A DNA stretch of 64,000 nucleotides from the NCBI RefSeq assembly GCF_026626665.1, contig NZ_JAPNKE010000002.1, forward strand, positions 10,002,001 through 10,066,000, given 5' to 3'. The notes below the pieces were generated by a model, which saw only the letters and a program-made list of their open reading frames with translations, had not been told where the DNA came from and made no database searches. This document shows, in pieces, positions 44,571 to 52,971 of this stretch. The position numbers were made by a program, and so were the translations under genes. This DNA is from Nannocystis pusilla (GTDB lineage Bacteria; Myxococcota_A; Polyangia; Nannocystales; Nannocystaceae). How positions within the stretch are numbered: position 1 is the first letter of the stretch; each line of letters opens with the position of its first letter.

Positions 44571-46187
44571 TCATGCAGCCCGCGTTCGCGCAGCCAGCGT
44601 ATTGCCCGACACGGGCTTGTGGCCTTCGAGACCCACGACTGTCAGTTCGCGTCCCTCGTGTTCCATGTCGCGCGCGAGCTCGTGCAGACGCTCCATCACG
44701 GTGTGGTCGACGAGCCGCGTGGCCTGCAGGTCGACGACGACGTTGCGCGGCGCGGGCACGCGATCGATGGCGCGCTTGAGGCCGATGTAGTTGCTGAAGA
44801 TCGCGGCCTTGCGCGCGGTGATGCGAGTCGTGTTCGCGCCCTCGTCGCGGATCTCGAGGTCGGGCTTGAACAGCGCGCTGAGCGGGGCGCCGCGGACGAT
44901 GTGCAGCAGCAGCTTGGTGAAGATGCCGGCGAAGATGCCGAGCAGCAGGTCCTCGCCGACGGTGACGCCGATGGTGACGAGGAACACCAGCAGCTGGTCC
45001 TTGCCGACCTGCGCGGTGTGGATGAACTCGCGCGGGTGGGCCAGGCGGAAGCCGGTGAACACCAGCATCGCCGCCAGCGCGGCCTTGGGGATCATGTGGA
45101 TGAGCCCGGGCGCGAGGACGACGAAGCCGAGCAGGAAGGCGCCGTGGAAGAAGTTGGCCCAGCGGGTCTTGGCGCCGTTGTTGATGTTGGCCGAGGAGCG
45201 CACGATCTCCGAGATCATCGGCAGACCGCCGATCATGCCGGCGGCGGTGTTGCCGACGCCCACGGCCAGCAGGTCGCGGTTGAAGTCCGACTTGCGCTTG
45301 AAAGGATCGAGGGTGTCGACCGCCTTGGCGCTGGCCACCGACTCGATGCTGCCGACCAGCGCGAAGGCGATGATCCACTTGATCGAGGTCCAATTGCCCA
45401 GGTTCGAGAAGTCGGGGAACGTGACCATCCCGAGCAGGTTGTCGAGCCGGTTGACCAGCATGGTCGGCGCGAGGTGGTACTCGTGGCCGGCGAAGCTGTA
45501 GTTGTGCTCGTGGTCGAGGTCGAAGTAGATGCCGAGCGGGATGCTGAGCAGCAGCACGACCAGCGGCGCGGGGATCTTGCGCACCAGCGGGTGCCGCAGC
45601 CGCGGCATGATGACGAGGATGGCGAGGCTGAGCAGGCCGATGAGCGCGATCTCGGGGTTGTTGTCGAGGATCCGCTGCGGCAGCTCGGCGATCTGGCCGA
45701 GCGGGGTCTTGGCCGTCGGGTCGACGCCGACCATGATGTGCATCTGCTTGGAGGCGATGATGATGCCGATCGCCGCCAGCATCCCGTGCACCGCCGCCGA
45801 GGGGAAGAAGTCGGCCATGACGCCGGCGCGGATCAGGCCGAAGATAATCTGGATCACGCCGGCCGCGACGATCACCGCCAGGGCGTACTGATAGCCGAGC
45901 GTCGGCGGGACGCCCCGGCTCAGCTCCTCGATGCAGCCGAGCGCGATGACGATGAGGCCGGCCGCCGGCCCCTTGATCGTGACCCGCGCGCCCATGAACA
46001 GGCTGACGACCAGGCCGCCGATGATCGCGGTGAAGATGCCGGCGACCGGCGGGAACCCGCTGGCCATCGAGATCCCCAGCGACAACGGGAGCGCGATCAA
46101 AAAGACGAGGAAGCCGGCCACCAGGTCCGACTGCAGGTTCTGACGCAGGCCGGCGAGCCCGTCGGCGGGGACGTTGCGGTTGCTCAT
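44571..46187 (-). CDS. SulP-family anion transporter with STAS domain
   Basis: 538 residues from ATG 46187. The first 400 residues contain about 12 membrane helices with ALPLSLGISMASGFPPVAGI (helix 1-2) and GPAAGLIVIALG, GMIGGLPMISEIVRSSANIN typical of SulP carriers. The last 100 residues form a STAS domain (VVVDLQATRLVDHTVMERL) with Asp in place of the often phosphorylated Ser. The long DPFKRKSDFNRDLLAVGVGN stretch is characteristic of BicA/SulP. Substrate may be sulfate, bicarbonate or chloride; no carbonic anhydrase gene is adjacent. Upstream lies a CATG element at 46195-46224, close to the start. Confidence 0.88.
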   Translation of the reverse strand: MSNRNVPADGLAGLRQNLQSDLVAGFLVFLIALPLSLGISMASGFPPVAGIFTAIIGGLVVSLFMGARVTIKGPAAGLIVIALGCIEELSRGVPPTLGYQYALAVIVAAGVIQIIFGLIRAGVMADFFPSAAVHGMLAAIGIIIASKQMHIMVGVDPTAKTPLGQIAELPQRILDNNPEIALIGLLSLAILVIMPRLRHPLVRKIPAPLVVLLLSIPLGIYFDLDHEHNYSFAGHEYHLAPTMLVNRLDNLLGMVTFPDFSNLGNWTSIKWIIAFALVGSIESVASAKAVDTLDPFKRKSDFNRDLLAVGVGNTAAGMIGGLPMISEIVRSSANINNGAKTRWANFFHGAFLLGFVVLAPGLIHMIPKAALAAMLVFTGFRLAHPREFIHTAQVGKDQLLVFLVTIGVTVGEDLLLGIFAGIFTKLLLHIVRGAPLSALFKPDLEIRDEGANTTRITARKAAIFSNYIGLKRAIDRVPAPRNVVVDLQATRLVDHTVMERLHELARDMEHEGRELTVVGLEGHKPVSGNTLAARTRAA

Positions 46188-46194
46188 TGCGATG

Positions 46195-46224
46195 CTGTCC
46201 TTGAAGACATGTCCCACGAGACAG
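46195..46224. repeat. CATG-family copy just upstream of the SulP start
   Basis: TGTCCTTGAAGACATGTCCC followed by ACGAGACAG. It lies 8 bases before the ATG, in the expected 5' leader. Confidence 0.65.
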
Positions 46225-46387
46225 ACGGCGACGTACGCCGTTCGTGTGGAGACCCGAGGCTCAGCCTAGTCGAGAGCAGAAGCGCGGTTCAAGAGAGCCA
46301 GGACAGGATTCATCCGCCCGCGCGGCGCGGCGCGGCCGATTCAGGTCCGCAGGCCGCAGCGGGCGAACGGCGATGAACCGAACTTCA

Positions 46388-47737
46388 TCATGAAGGGACT
46401 TTCACCGGTTCGACAGCGGTGACCTGCGCCGCGAAGGCCCCGCGCGCGAGCTCCACGCGGACGGCCTCGCCCGCGGCGACCTGGGCGACGTCGGTGACGA
46501 CGCCCGCGTCCGTGCTGACGACCGCGAACCCGCGCTGCAGCACGGCGAGCGGGCTCAGGGCGTTCAGCGCCGCGGCCGCACGAGCGAGGCGCAGGCGCGC
46601 CGGTTGTGCCAGCACCCGGGCCCGCTCACGCAGGGCGAGCTCGGCGGCGAGGAGACGGCGGCGAGCGCGGTCGAGCCGGTGGCGCGGGTGCTGGGCCAGC
46701 AGGCGCGCGTGCAAGGCGGTGAGCAGGCGGCGGTCGCGGGCGAGGCGAGCGCGCGGGTGCTGGTTGCCGAGGCGCGCGAGCAGGGCGTCGAGGCGACGGC
46801 GCGGCGCGAGGACGAGGCGATGGCCGGCGGCGGCGAGGCGCCGCGTGAGCAGCTCGAGGCGGCCGCGCTCGTCGAGGACGCGGCGTTTGGTGGCGAGGAC
46901 GAGGCGACGCTCGACGTGATGCAGGCGCGAGAGGTAGCCATCGCGGTCGGGGACCACCAGCTCGGCGGCGTGCGACGGCGTGGCGGCGCGCAGGTCGGCG
47001 ACGAAGTCGCAGATCGTGATGTCGACCTCGTGACCGACCGCGGACACGACGGGCACCGGGCACGCGGCGACGGCCCGCGCGAGGCCCTCGTCGTTGAAGG
47101 CCCACAGGTCCTCCTGGGCCCCGCCGCCGCGGCCGACGATGATCACGTCGACGCCCGGCCGCCGCTGCAGTCGCAGCAGCGCGCGCACCAGGCTGAAGGC
47201 GGCGTCCTCGCCCTGCACCTGCGCGGGGGACAGGAGGATCCGCACCGGACAGCGGCGCCGCGCGACCTTGAGGATGTCGTGGATCGCCGCGCCGCTGGCC
47301 GAGGTGACGACGCCGACGATCCGCGGCCAGGCGGGCACCGGCCGCTTGCGCTCGCGCGCGAACAGACCCTCGGCCGCCAGCTTGGCCTTGAGCTGCTCGA
47401 GCTGCTGCATGCGCGCGCCGAGGCCGGCCGGCTCGGCCCGCTCGGCGTACAGCTGGAACTTGCCCTGCGCGGCGTAGATGCCGAGGCGGCCGTAGACGCG
47501 GAACAGCTGGCCGTCGGCCAGGCGGTGGCGCAGGCGCGAGAGGGCGCTGCGCCACATCGCCACCGGCAGGACGGCGTGGCTGTCGCGCAGCGTGAAGTAG
47601 GCGTGGCCGCTGTTGACGAGCCGCAGGTTGGTGATCTCGCCCTCCACCCACAGCGGCGGGAACTGCTGCTCGATGCTGCGGTGGGCGCGGTTGACCAGCT
47701 CGCTGACGGCGAAGACGTGCGGGGCGACGGGGGCCAT
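46388..47737 (-). CDS. xseA: Exodeoxyribonuclease VII large subunit
   Basis: 449 residues. XseA with XseB makes a nuclease that degrades single-stranded DNA to oligonucleotides. The OB-fold N-terminus (LWVEGEITNLRLVNSGHAYFTLRD) and the catalytic part (IVGVVTSASGAAIHDIL, IIVGRGGGAQEDLWAFND, SAVGHEVDITICDFVAD, ATPSHAAEL) are clear. The long coiled region (about residues 270-400) is very Arg/Leu/Ala rich, as in other high-GC forms. No xseB gene is next to it in the window. Confidence 0.93.
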   Translation of the reverse strand: MAPVAPHVFAVSELVNRAHRSIEQQFPPLWVEGEITNLRLVNSGHAYFTLRDSHAVLPVAMWRSALSRLRHRLADGQLFRVYGRLGIYAAQGKFQLYAERAEPAGLGARMQQLEQLKAKLAAEGLFARERKRPVPAWPRIVGVVTSASGAAIHDILKVARRRCPVRILLSPAQVQGEDAAFSLVRALLRLQRRPGVDVIIVGRGGGAQEDLWAFNDEGLARAVAACPVPVVSAVGHEVDITICDFVADLRAATPSHAAELVVPDRDGYLSRLHHVERRLVLATKRRVLDERGRLELLTRRLAAAGHRLVLAPRRRLDALLARLGNQHPRARLARDRRLLTALHARLLAQHPRHRLDRARRRLLAAELALRERARVLAQPARLRLARAAAALNALSPLAVLQRGFAVVSTDAGVVTDVAQVAAGEAVRVELARGAFAAQVTAVEPVKVPS

Positions 47738-47778
47738 GCGCGGACGAGGCTAGCAGAGCCCCGCCCGCGCGGGCGGCG

Positions 47779-48672
47779 TCACGCGCAGTCGTTCACGTCC
47801 GAGCCCACGGGGCAGTAGATGCCGTCGTCGCACTCGCCGTCGTCGACCCACGGGCAGTAGCCGCAGTCCCAGAAGTCGGAGCCCTTGGAGCAGGTGCCGC
47901 CGGGGAAGTTGTGCTCCTCGCACGTGCCGTCGTTCGGGGTGGCGCAGCAGTCGAACGGGTCGGTGCCCTCGTCGCACAGGAAGGGCTCGTCACACTCGCC
48001 GTCGCCCTCCCAGTCGCACAGGCCGGTGAGCTCGGGGCACTCGCCGAGGAGGCACTCCGCGCCGTTGTTGCAGGTGTTGTTGAGACAGACGCACAGCGCC
48101 TCGCCCGGGGTGCACGGGGGCTCCTCGCCGGTGGTCGTGGTGGTGGTGTCGGTGGTGGTGTCGGTCGTGGAGGTGGTGGAGGTGTCGGTCGTCGCGTCGG
48201 TCGTCGCGTCGGTCGTGGTGTCGGTCGTGGTGTCGGTGGTGGTCGTGGTGGTGGTGTCGGTCGTCGCGTCGGTGGTCGTGGTGGAGGTGTCGGTCGTCGC
48301 GTCGGTGGTCGTGGTGGTGGTGTCGGTCGTCGCGTCGGTCGTGGTGCTCGTCGTCGCGTCGGTGGTATCGGTGGTCGCCGTCGTATCGGTCGAGGTGGTG
48401 GTGCCCGGATCGGTGGTGCCGGTGATCGGGTCGGTCGTCGACGTGGTGGTCGAGGTGCCCGGCTCGGTGGTCGACGTCGAGGTCGGCTCGTCGGTGGTGC
48501 CGGTCGGCTTGTCCGTGGTGGTCGGCGGCGTGCCGGTGGTCGTATCGGTGCCGGTGCCGGTCGTGGTGCTCGTATCGGTGGCGAGCGTGTCGGTGACAGC
48601 AGCCGGGTCGCCGCAACCGGCGATCGCAAGCAGGAAGGTGAATGCAGGGGAGGCGAGACGATGTTTCCGCAT
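47779..48672 (-). CDS. Lipoprotein with long Thr/Ser repeat and Cys-rich domain
   Basis: 297 residues. Signal peptide ends FLLAIAGC. About 160 residues are almost only Thr, Ser, Asp and Ala in units such as TTDATTDT, a form seen in many Nannocystaceae lipoproteins. The last 110 residues have 18 Cys in CDWEGDGECDEPFLCDEGTD and CPWVDDGECDDGIYCPVGSD modules, two near copies resembling Notch/LNR-like calcium-binding repeats. It should be a surface-exposed stalk with a small disulfide head. Function unknown. Confidence 0.75.
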   Translation of the reverse strand: MRKHRLASPAFTFLLAIAGCGDPAAVTDTLATDTSTTTGTGTDTTTGTPPTTTDKPTGTTDEPTSTSTTEPGTSTTTSTTDPITGTTDPGTTTSTDTTATTDTTDATTSTTTDATTDTTTTTTDATTDTSTTTTDATTDTTTTTTTDTTTDTTTDATTDATTDTSTTSTTDTTTDTTTTTTGEEPPCTPGEALCVCLNNTCNNGAECLLGECPELTGLCDWEGDGECDEPFLCDEGTDPFDCCATPNDGTCEEHNFPGGTCSKGSDFWDCGYCPWVDDGECDDGIYCPVGSDVNDCA

Positions 48673-49290
48673 CGCCGGAAGCTATCACGACGCAAAAACG
48701 CGCGAATGCTGCGTGTTTACCGCGTTGTGTTCAGGAAGCTTCCCCGGTGACTGCCTCGGAATCCGCCGAGCCGCCTCGATTGGCACCAGTCGGCGGGGAT
48801 GCAAAATGTCCTGAGAGACATGTTTGTTCGTGCATGGACCGAGAGCGCCGCGGCGTCGAACGGCTCATAGCATGTCTTTTCGGACAGTCCGGGCGGGGCG
48901 GTGGCCGCCAGGCCGGCGATCCGTCACCGCGATCGGCCTCCGCCGCCACGACCGTCGGGCGGCGCGGGACGGGCTTTTCTCGGCGGTCCCGGGTCCGTGC
49001 GGCGTCCGAGGAGATCGCGCGGCGCTCGCGCGCCGACCCCGTCCCGCGCCCGGCTGCCTCCCCCTCTCGAGCTGGACCGCGGCGCCGCGGGGGCGACGCG
49101 ATCGCAATCGGGTAATCATGTCGGTCGTGATTCAGCGGTGTCTTTTGATAAAGAACAAGGGAGCCATTGATGGCACCACGGGCGCCGGGCTCCGCTGCTC
49201 GCCCGACCTTCGATTCACGCGATCGTCGTCAGGCCGCACCCCGACCTTGGTCGGGTTTCACGCCGTTGCGGAGCTCGCTACACCGGCACC
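48673..49290. other. Divergent intergenic stretch without supported genes
   Basis: The 618 bp between the lipoprotein and the alpha/beta hydrolase contain CATG copies AATGTCCTGAGAGACATGTT (48805-48824) and CATGTCTTTTCGGACAGTCC (48871-48890). Around 49135-49165 there is a local AT-rich stretch (TCTTTTGATAAAGAACAAGG) that may hold the hydrolase promoter, and CCGACC-TTGGTCGG (49241-49254) is palindromic. Confidence 0.55.
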
Positions 49291-50151
49291 ATGCCTGCGA
49301 TCGACGCACCCACCCAGTTCATCGAGACGAACGGCCGCCGTCTGGCGTATCGGACGCTCGGCGAGGGCCAGCCGCTCCTCCTCTGCACGCGCTTCCGCGG
49401 CAACCTGGACTGTTGGGACCCCGCCTTCCTCGACGCGCTGGCGGCCGCGGGCTTTCGCGTGATCACGTTCGATTACAGCGGCCTCGGCCTGTCGAGCGGG
49501 ACCGCCACCTACAACCCGTTCATGATGGCGAACGACCCGCGCGACCTGATCGAGGCGCTCGGGCTGCGCGAGGTGGTGATCGGCGGCTGGTCGCTCGGGG
49601 GCCTCGTCGCCCAGGTGGTGGTCGCGCTGCACGCGACGCACGTGAGCCACGCGGTGCTGCTCGGGACCACGCCGCCGGGGCCGATCGTCAAGCCCGCGGA
49701 GGAGCTGTTCTTCACGACCGCGGCGCGCGAGGTCAACGACTTCGAGGACGAGGTGATCCTGTTCTTCGAGCCGCGCTCGCCCGAGAGCCGGGCGGCCGCG
49801 CGGCGCTCGGCCGACCGGATCGCCGCCCGCACCCAGGACCGCAGCCCGCCGGTGCCGGTCGAGTTCGCCCGCGCCAACCTGTCCTCCGATCACGCTGCGC
49901 CGATCTTCCCCGCGCTGCCGGTGCTCGAGGCGCTGCGGGCCACGACGGTGCCGATCCTCCACATCGCCGGCGACCACGACATCATTTTTCCCGTGGAGAA
50001 CTGGTACGCGCTGAACGGGACGTTGCCGACGGTGCAGCTGCTGACGTACCCGTCCGCCGGCCACGGGCCGCATCACCAGCACCCCGAGGCCAGCGCGCAG
50101 CACATCGCCGCGTTCGTGCGCACGACGTCGCGGCGCGCGGCCGCGACGTGA
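49291..50151 (+). CDS. Alpha/beta hydrolase
   Basis: 286 residues. Nucleophile elbow GGWSLGGLVA near residue 105, Asp in HIAGDHDIIFP and His in SAGHGPHHQH form the triad. Oxyanion region is LCTRFRGNLDCWDPAF, similar to epoxide hydrolase/haloperoxidase-like enzymes. No signal peptide. The last residues SRRAAAT and TGA form the start of the 49-bp array downstream. Substrate cannot be inferred. Confidence 0.88.
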   Translation: MPAIDAPTQFIETNGRRLAYRTLGEGQPLLLCTRFRGNLDCWDPAFLDALAAAGFRVITFDYSGLGLSSGTATYNPFMMANDPRDLIEALGLREVVIGGWSLGGLVAQVVVALHATHVSHAVLLGTTPPGPIVKPAEELFFTTAAREVNDFEDEVILFFEPRSPESRAAARRSADRIAARTQDRSPPVPVEFARANLSSDHAAPIFPALPVLEALRATTVPILHIAGDHDIIFPVENWYALNGTLPTVQLLTYPSAGHGPHHQHPEASAQHIAAFVRTTSRRAAAT

Positions 50152-50310
50152 ACGGCACGGCGGTCGCCGGTCACGTCGGGGCGCGCGGGCGCGACGTGAC
50201 GCGCGCTGCGATGCGCCAGCCACGTCGGGTCGCGCGGGCGCGACGTGACGGGCACGGCGATGCGCCGGCCACGTCGGGGCGCGCGGCCGCGACCTGACGG
50301 CGCTGCGATG
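50125..50310 (+). repeat. 48-49 bp minisatellite seeded by the end of the hydrolase gene
   Basis: ACGTCG(C/G)G begins at 50125, 50173, 50222 and 50271. Units carry GCGCGCGG(C/G)CGCGACGTGA and GGCACGGCG. The first unit includes the codons for TSRRAAAT and the stop. The remainder of the gap to 50474 has two CATG-type hairpins. Confidence 0.9.
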
Positions 50311-50330
50311 CCTGTCCGGAAGGACATGTG
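50311..50330. repeat. CATG-family hairpin
   Basis: TGTCC-GGAA-GGACA at 50313-50326, directly after the minisatellite. Confidence 0.75.
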
Positions 50331-50449
50331 CATGCGCGGGCGGGGCCCGGGATGATCTGCGCGGCTTCACCGACGAGCACGGGCCGTCGCCGCTGGCCCG
50401 GTGCCCGTCCTGTCTGCGGTCCGTCGCCGACGACTGCGCCGGGGAGCAT

Positions 50450-50465
50450 CTGTCCCGGCGGACAG
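50450..50465. repeat. CATG-family hairpin
   Basis: CTGTCC-CGGC-GGACAG, a perfect 6-bp stem, 9 bases past the minus-strand glycosyltransferase-like stop. Confidence 0.8.
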
Positions 50466-50474
50466 GTGCGGCCG

Positions 50475-52837
50475 CTACCAGACCTGCAGCTCGCCGACGA
50501 CCGCGAACTCGTGCGGCCCGGCGAACACGCGCACGCCGTGCTCGCCCGTCTCGCCCTCGGGGACCGTAATTCATAATTGGTGCTCTCGGTGCGGCGCATG
50601 CCGATCACCACCTCGTGCGGGCCGGGCACGATCTCGAGCGTCGGCACGTGGACGCGGAAGCGGTGCAGCAGATAATCGCCGGGGCGCCAGTACTGCGGCG
50701 GGTAGATGTTCTCGACCAGGTCGTGAGGCATCGGGTTGACGCGCGACAGCCGGCCCTGCTGCAGGCGCACGGTGATCTTGCTGCCGCTCGGCATGGCCTT
50801 GAGCGGGCGGAGGACCACCCGCAGCTCGACGTCGCGGCCACGCACGACCGGCTCGTCCCACTCCCACGCGATCACCTCGACGAAGTCGTCGAAGCGCACC
50901 AGCGTCTGGTGGGCCAGCTGCGGCGGCTCGTCGAACAGGACCCGGCGGATCGGGTTCACGTCGGTCTCGCCGGGCGGCAGGGTGTTGGCCACCAGCAGGA
51001 CGTCGCGGTTGCTGGCGTCGAGCACGTACAGCGGGAAGCCGGCGGCGCGGGCGGTCTGGTGCAGCGCGGCCAGCTCGCTGGTGCGGATCAGCGCCGCCGC
51101 CGGGGCCGGCTGGCGCAGCGCGCCGCCGAGCGCCTCGCGGGTGGCCAGCGGGACCCGCCGGTCGGCGGCCGGGCCGTAGAGGTCGAGGCCGGGGTCGGTG
51201 ACCCGGTGGACGCCGAGCGTCGGCGGCAGCGACCCGGCCTCGGCCCACGCGGCCCAGCGCGTCAGCGGGCGCAGCAGCGAGAACTGCTCGCTGGTCCGCG
51301 GCAGCAGGTCGCGGCCGTAGCTCCACGTCTGGCGGCCCAGGCAGGCGATCATGACCGCGGCCGGCAGCCAGGCGGGCAGGCGGGTGCGCGCCAGGTATAG
51401 CCTTTGGGACATGCGTGAAGCGCCCTGTCCTCCGGGACCTGGCGCGGAGAACATGGCCGAAAGGACAAGCGCGAGCGCGGCCCCGCCGGCGAGGCCGGCC
51501 AGCAGGTCGGCGGCGCCGAGGTCGGCGGCGGGGTAGTTGTGCTCGCCGCGCGCGGGCACCAGGGCGGCGCCGATCCGGCTGGGGGTGCGGCGGGCGTCCT
51601 TGGCGAAGATCCAGCAACCCGCGAGGGCGAGCACGAGGGCCAGCCGGCGGGCCGCCGCGGGGGTCCGCGCGGACACGAGGCGGGCGAACGCGGCCGCGGC
51701 GAGGACGGCGGCGGGCACGGTCAGCGGCACCGCCCGCGCGCCGTACAGCAGCGAGGAGGCGCTGACCAGCGCGAGGCCGACGGCGAACCACAGCGCCGGC
51801 CAGCGCGCGCGCCGGGCTGCAGCAGGCCGAGCAGGACCAGCGGCAGCCACGGGAACAGCTGGTAGCCGCAGTCCTCGAGCGCGGCGTGGAAGCCCCGGAT
51901 GTGCGGCCGCTCGCGCAGCGCGAGGTCCTTGGCCGCCCCGAGCGCGGGGATGTAGCCCTCCTGCTGGTGATAGGCCAAAAAGCCCGCGACGCCGGCGGCC
52001 GCCAGCGCGCCGGCGACCAGCACCAGCCGCAGCGGGCGCTGGAGGGCGGATGGCGGCGGGGACAGGTCCGAAGGGACAGGTGACGTGCGAGCGGCGAGCG
52101 CGGAGGACGGAGCGGCCGAGGAGGCGGGGCCGGCGAGCGAGGAGCCTGGCGCGGAGGCCGGGTCGACGGGGCGCGTCGAGGCTGCCCTCTCGGACATGTC
52201 CTCCGCGCCATGCCCCGAAGGCAATGTCCCCACGGACATGTCCGAAGAGGCAGGCCCCCACAGCGCCGCGGCGGCCAGCGGCAGGGCCACGCCGAGCCAC
52301 AGGCCGGAGGCGGTGGCGGCCAGGGCGAGGGCTCCGGCCCCGGCGGCGGCGAGGGCGAGGCCGCGGGCGAGGCGGGGGCTGGCGAGGGCGGCGGCGAGGA
52401 GCAGGGCGGCGGCGGTGGCGGCCAGCTCGCCGACCGGGTCGCCGAGGGCCAGGCGGCCCTGCGTGAGCGACAGCGGGAATCCGAGGGCGAAGGCGCCGGC
52501 GAGCAGGGCGATCGTCGGCGACAGGCCGAGCGCGCGGGCCAGGCCGGCGGCGAGCGCGACGAGGACGCAGGTGGCGATCGCGCCGGGCAGGCGGATGGCC
52601 GCCGGGTCGCCGGTGAGCGCGAGCGCCTGCGTCCGCAGGGCGTCGGGCAGCCACGGGCTGCGCTCCAGGCCCGAGAGCGCGGCGCCGAGGGCCGCCTGGG
52701 CGCGCTGCAGCGCCCCGATCTCGCCCTGCGACCACAGGCCGTGCGCCCCGTAGCCGGGGACCAGCACCAGCGCCGCGACGGCGCCGGCGACCAGCCCGAG
52801 CGGCCACGGGCCGGGGCCGGCATGGGGGGGCCGGCAT
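50475..52837 (-). CDS. ArnT/PMT-like polytopic membrane glycosyltransferase, three frameshifts
   Basis: About 787 residues if repaired. It begins at ATG 52837, followed by a run of seven C where six would keep the frame (helix WPLGLVAGAVAALVLVPGYG). The frame changes again near 51815 (LLGLLQPGAR to ARWPALWFAVGLAL) and near 50570 (RTESTNYE to ITVPEGETGEHG), ending LQVW and TAG. About ten hydrophobic helices and an early GAHGLWSQGE region resemble ArnT/PMT-type transferases that use lipid-linked sugars, but the usual DDExxR is not evident. A 300-residue C-terminal part looks extracytoplasmic. Two clusters of CATG elements fall in its loops (51404-51470, 52191-52257). Confidence 0.6.
51404..51470. 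repeat. CATG-family cluster inside the membrane glycosyltransferase gene
   Basis: GGGACATGCGTGAAGCGCCC, then TGTCC-TCCG-GGACC and AACATGGCCGAAAGGACA. Translated in frame as FSAPGPGGQGASRMSQ between helices. Confidence 0.7.
52058..52257. repeat. Second CATG-family cluster inside the membrane glycosyltransferase gene
   Basis: GGACAGGTCCGAAGGGACAG at 52060-52079, then from 52191 GGACATGTCCTCCGCGCCAT, CCCCGAAGGCAATGTCCC and GGACATGTCCGAAGAGGCAG. The coding strand reads a Ser/Ala/Pro-rich hydrophilic loop (DMSVGTLPSGHGAEDMSE), longer than a loop between two helices would normally be. Confidence 0.75.
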
Positions 52838-52971
52838 GGGGGCGCGCGGGCTGGCGCTCGGGCGGTGCGAGGGACAAGGGGCCGGAGTGTACTCGTTTTC
52901 TCCGCGGCTCCACGGGCAGCAGACGCCCCGTGGCGGGCGCCCCGGGGTGTACTTCGAGTATCCTCCGGCCC

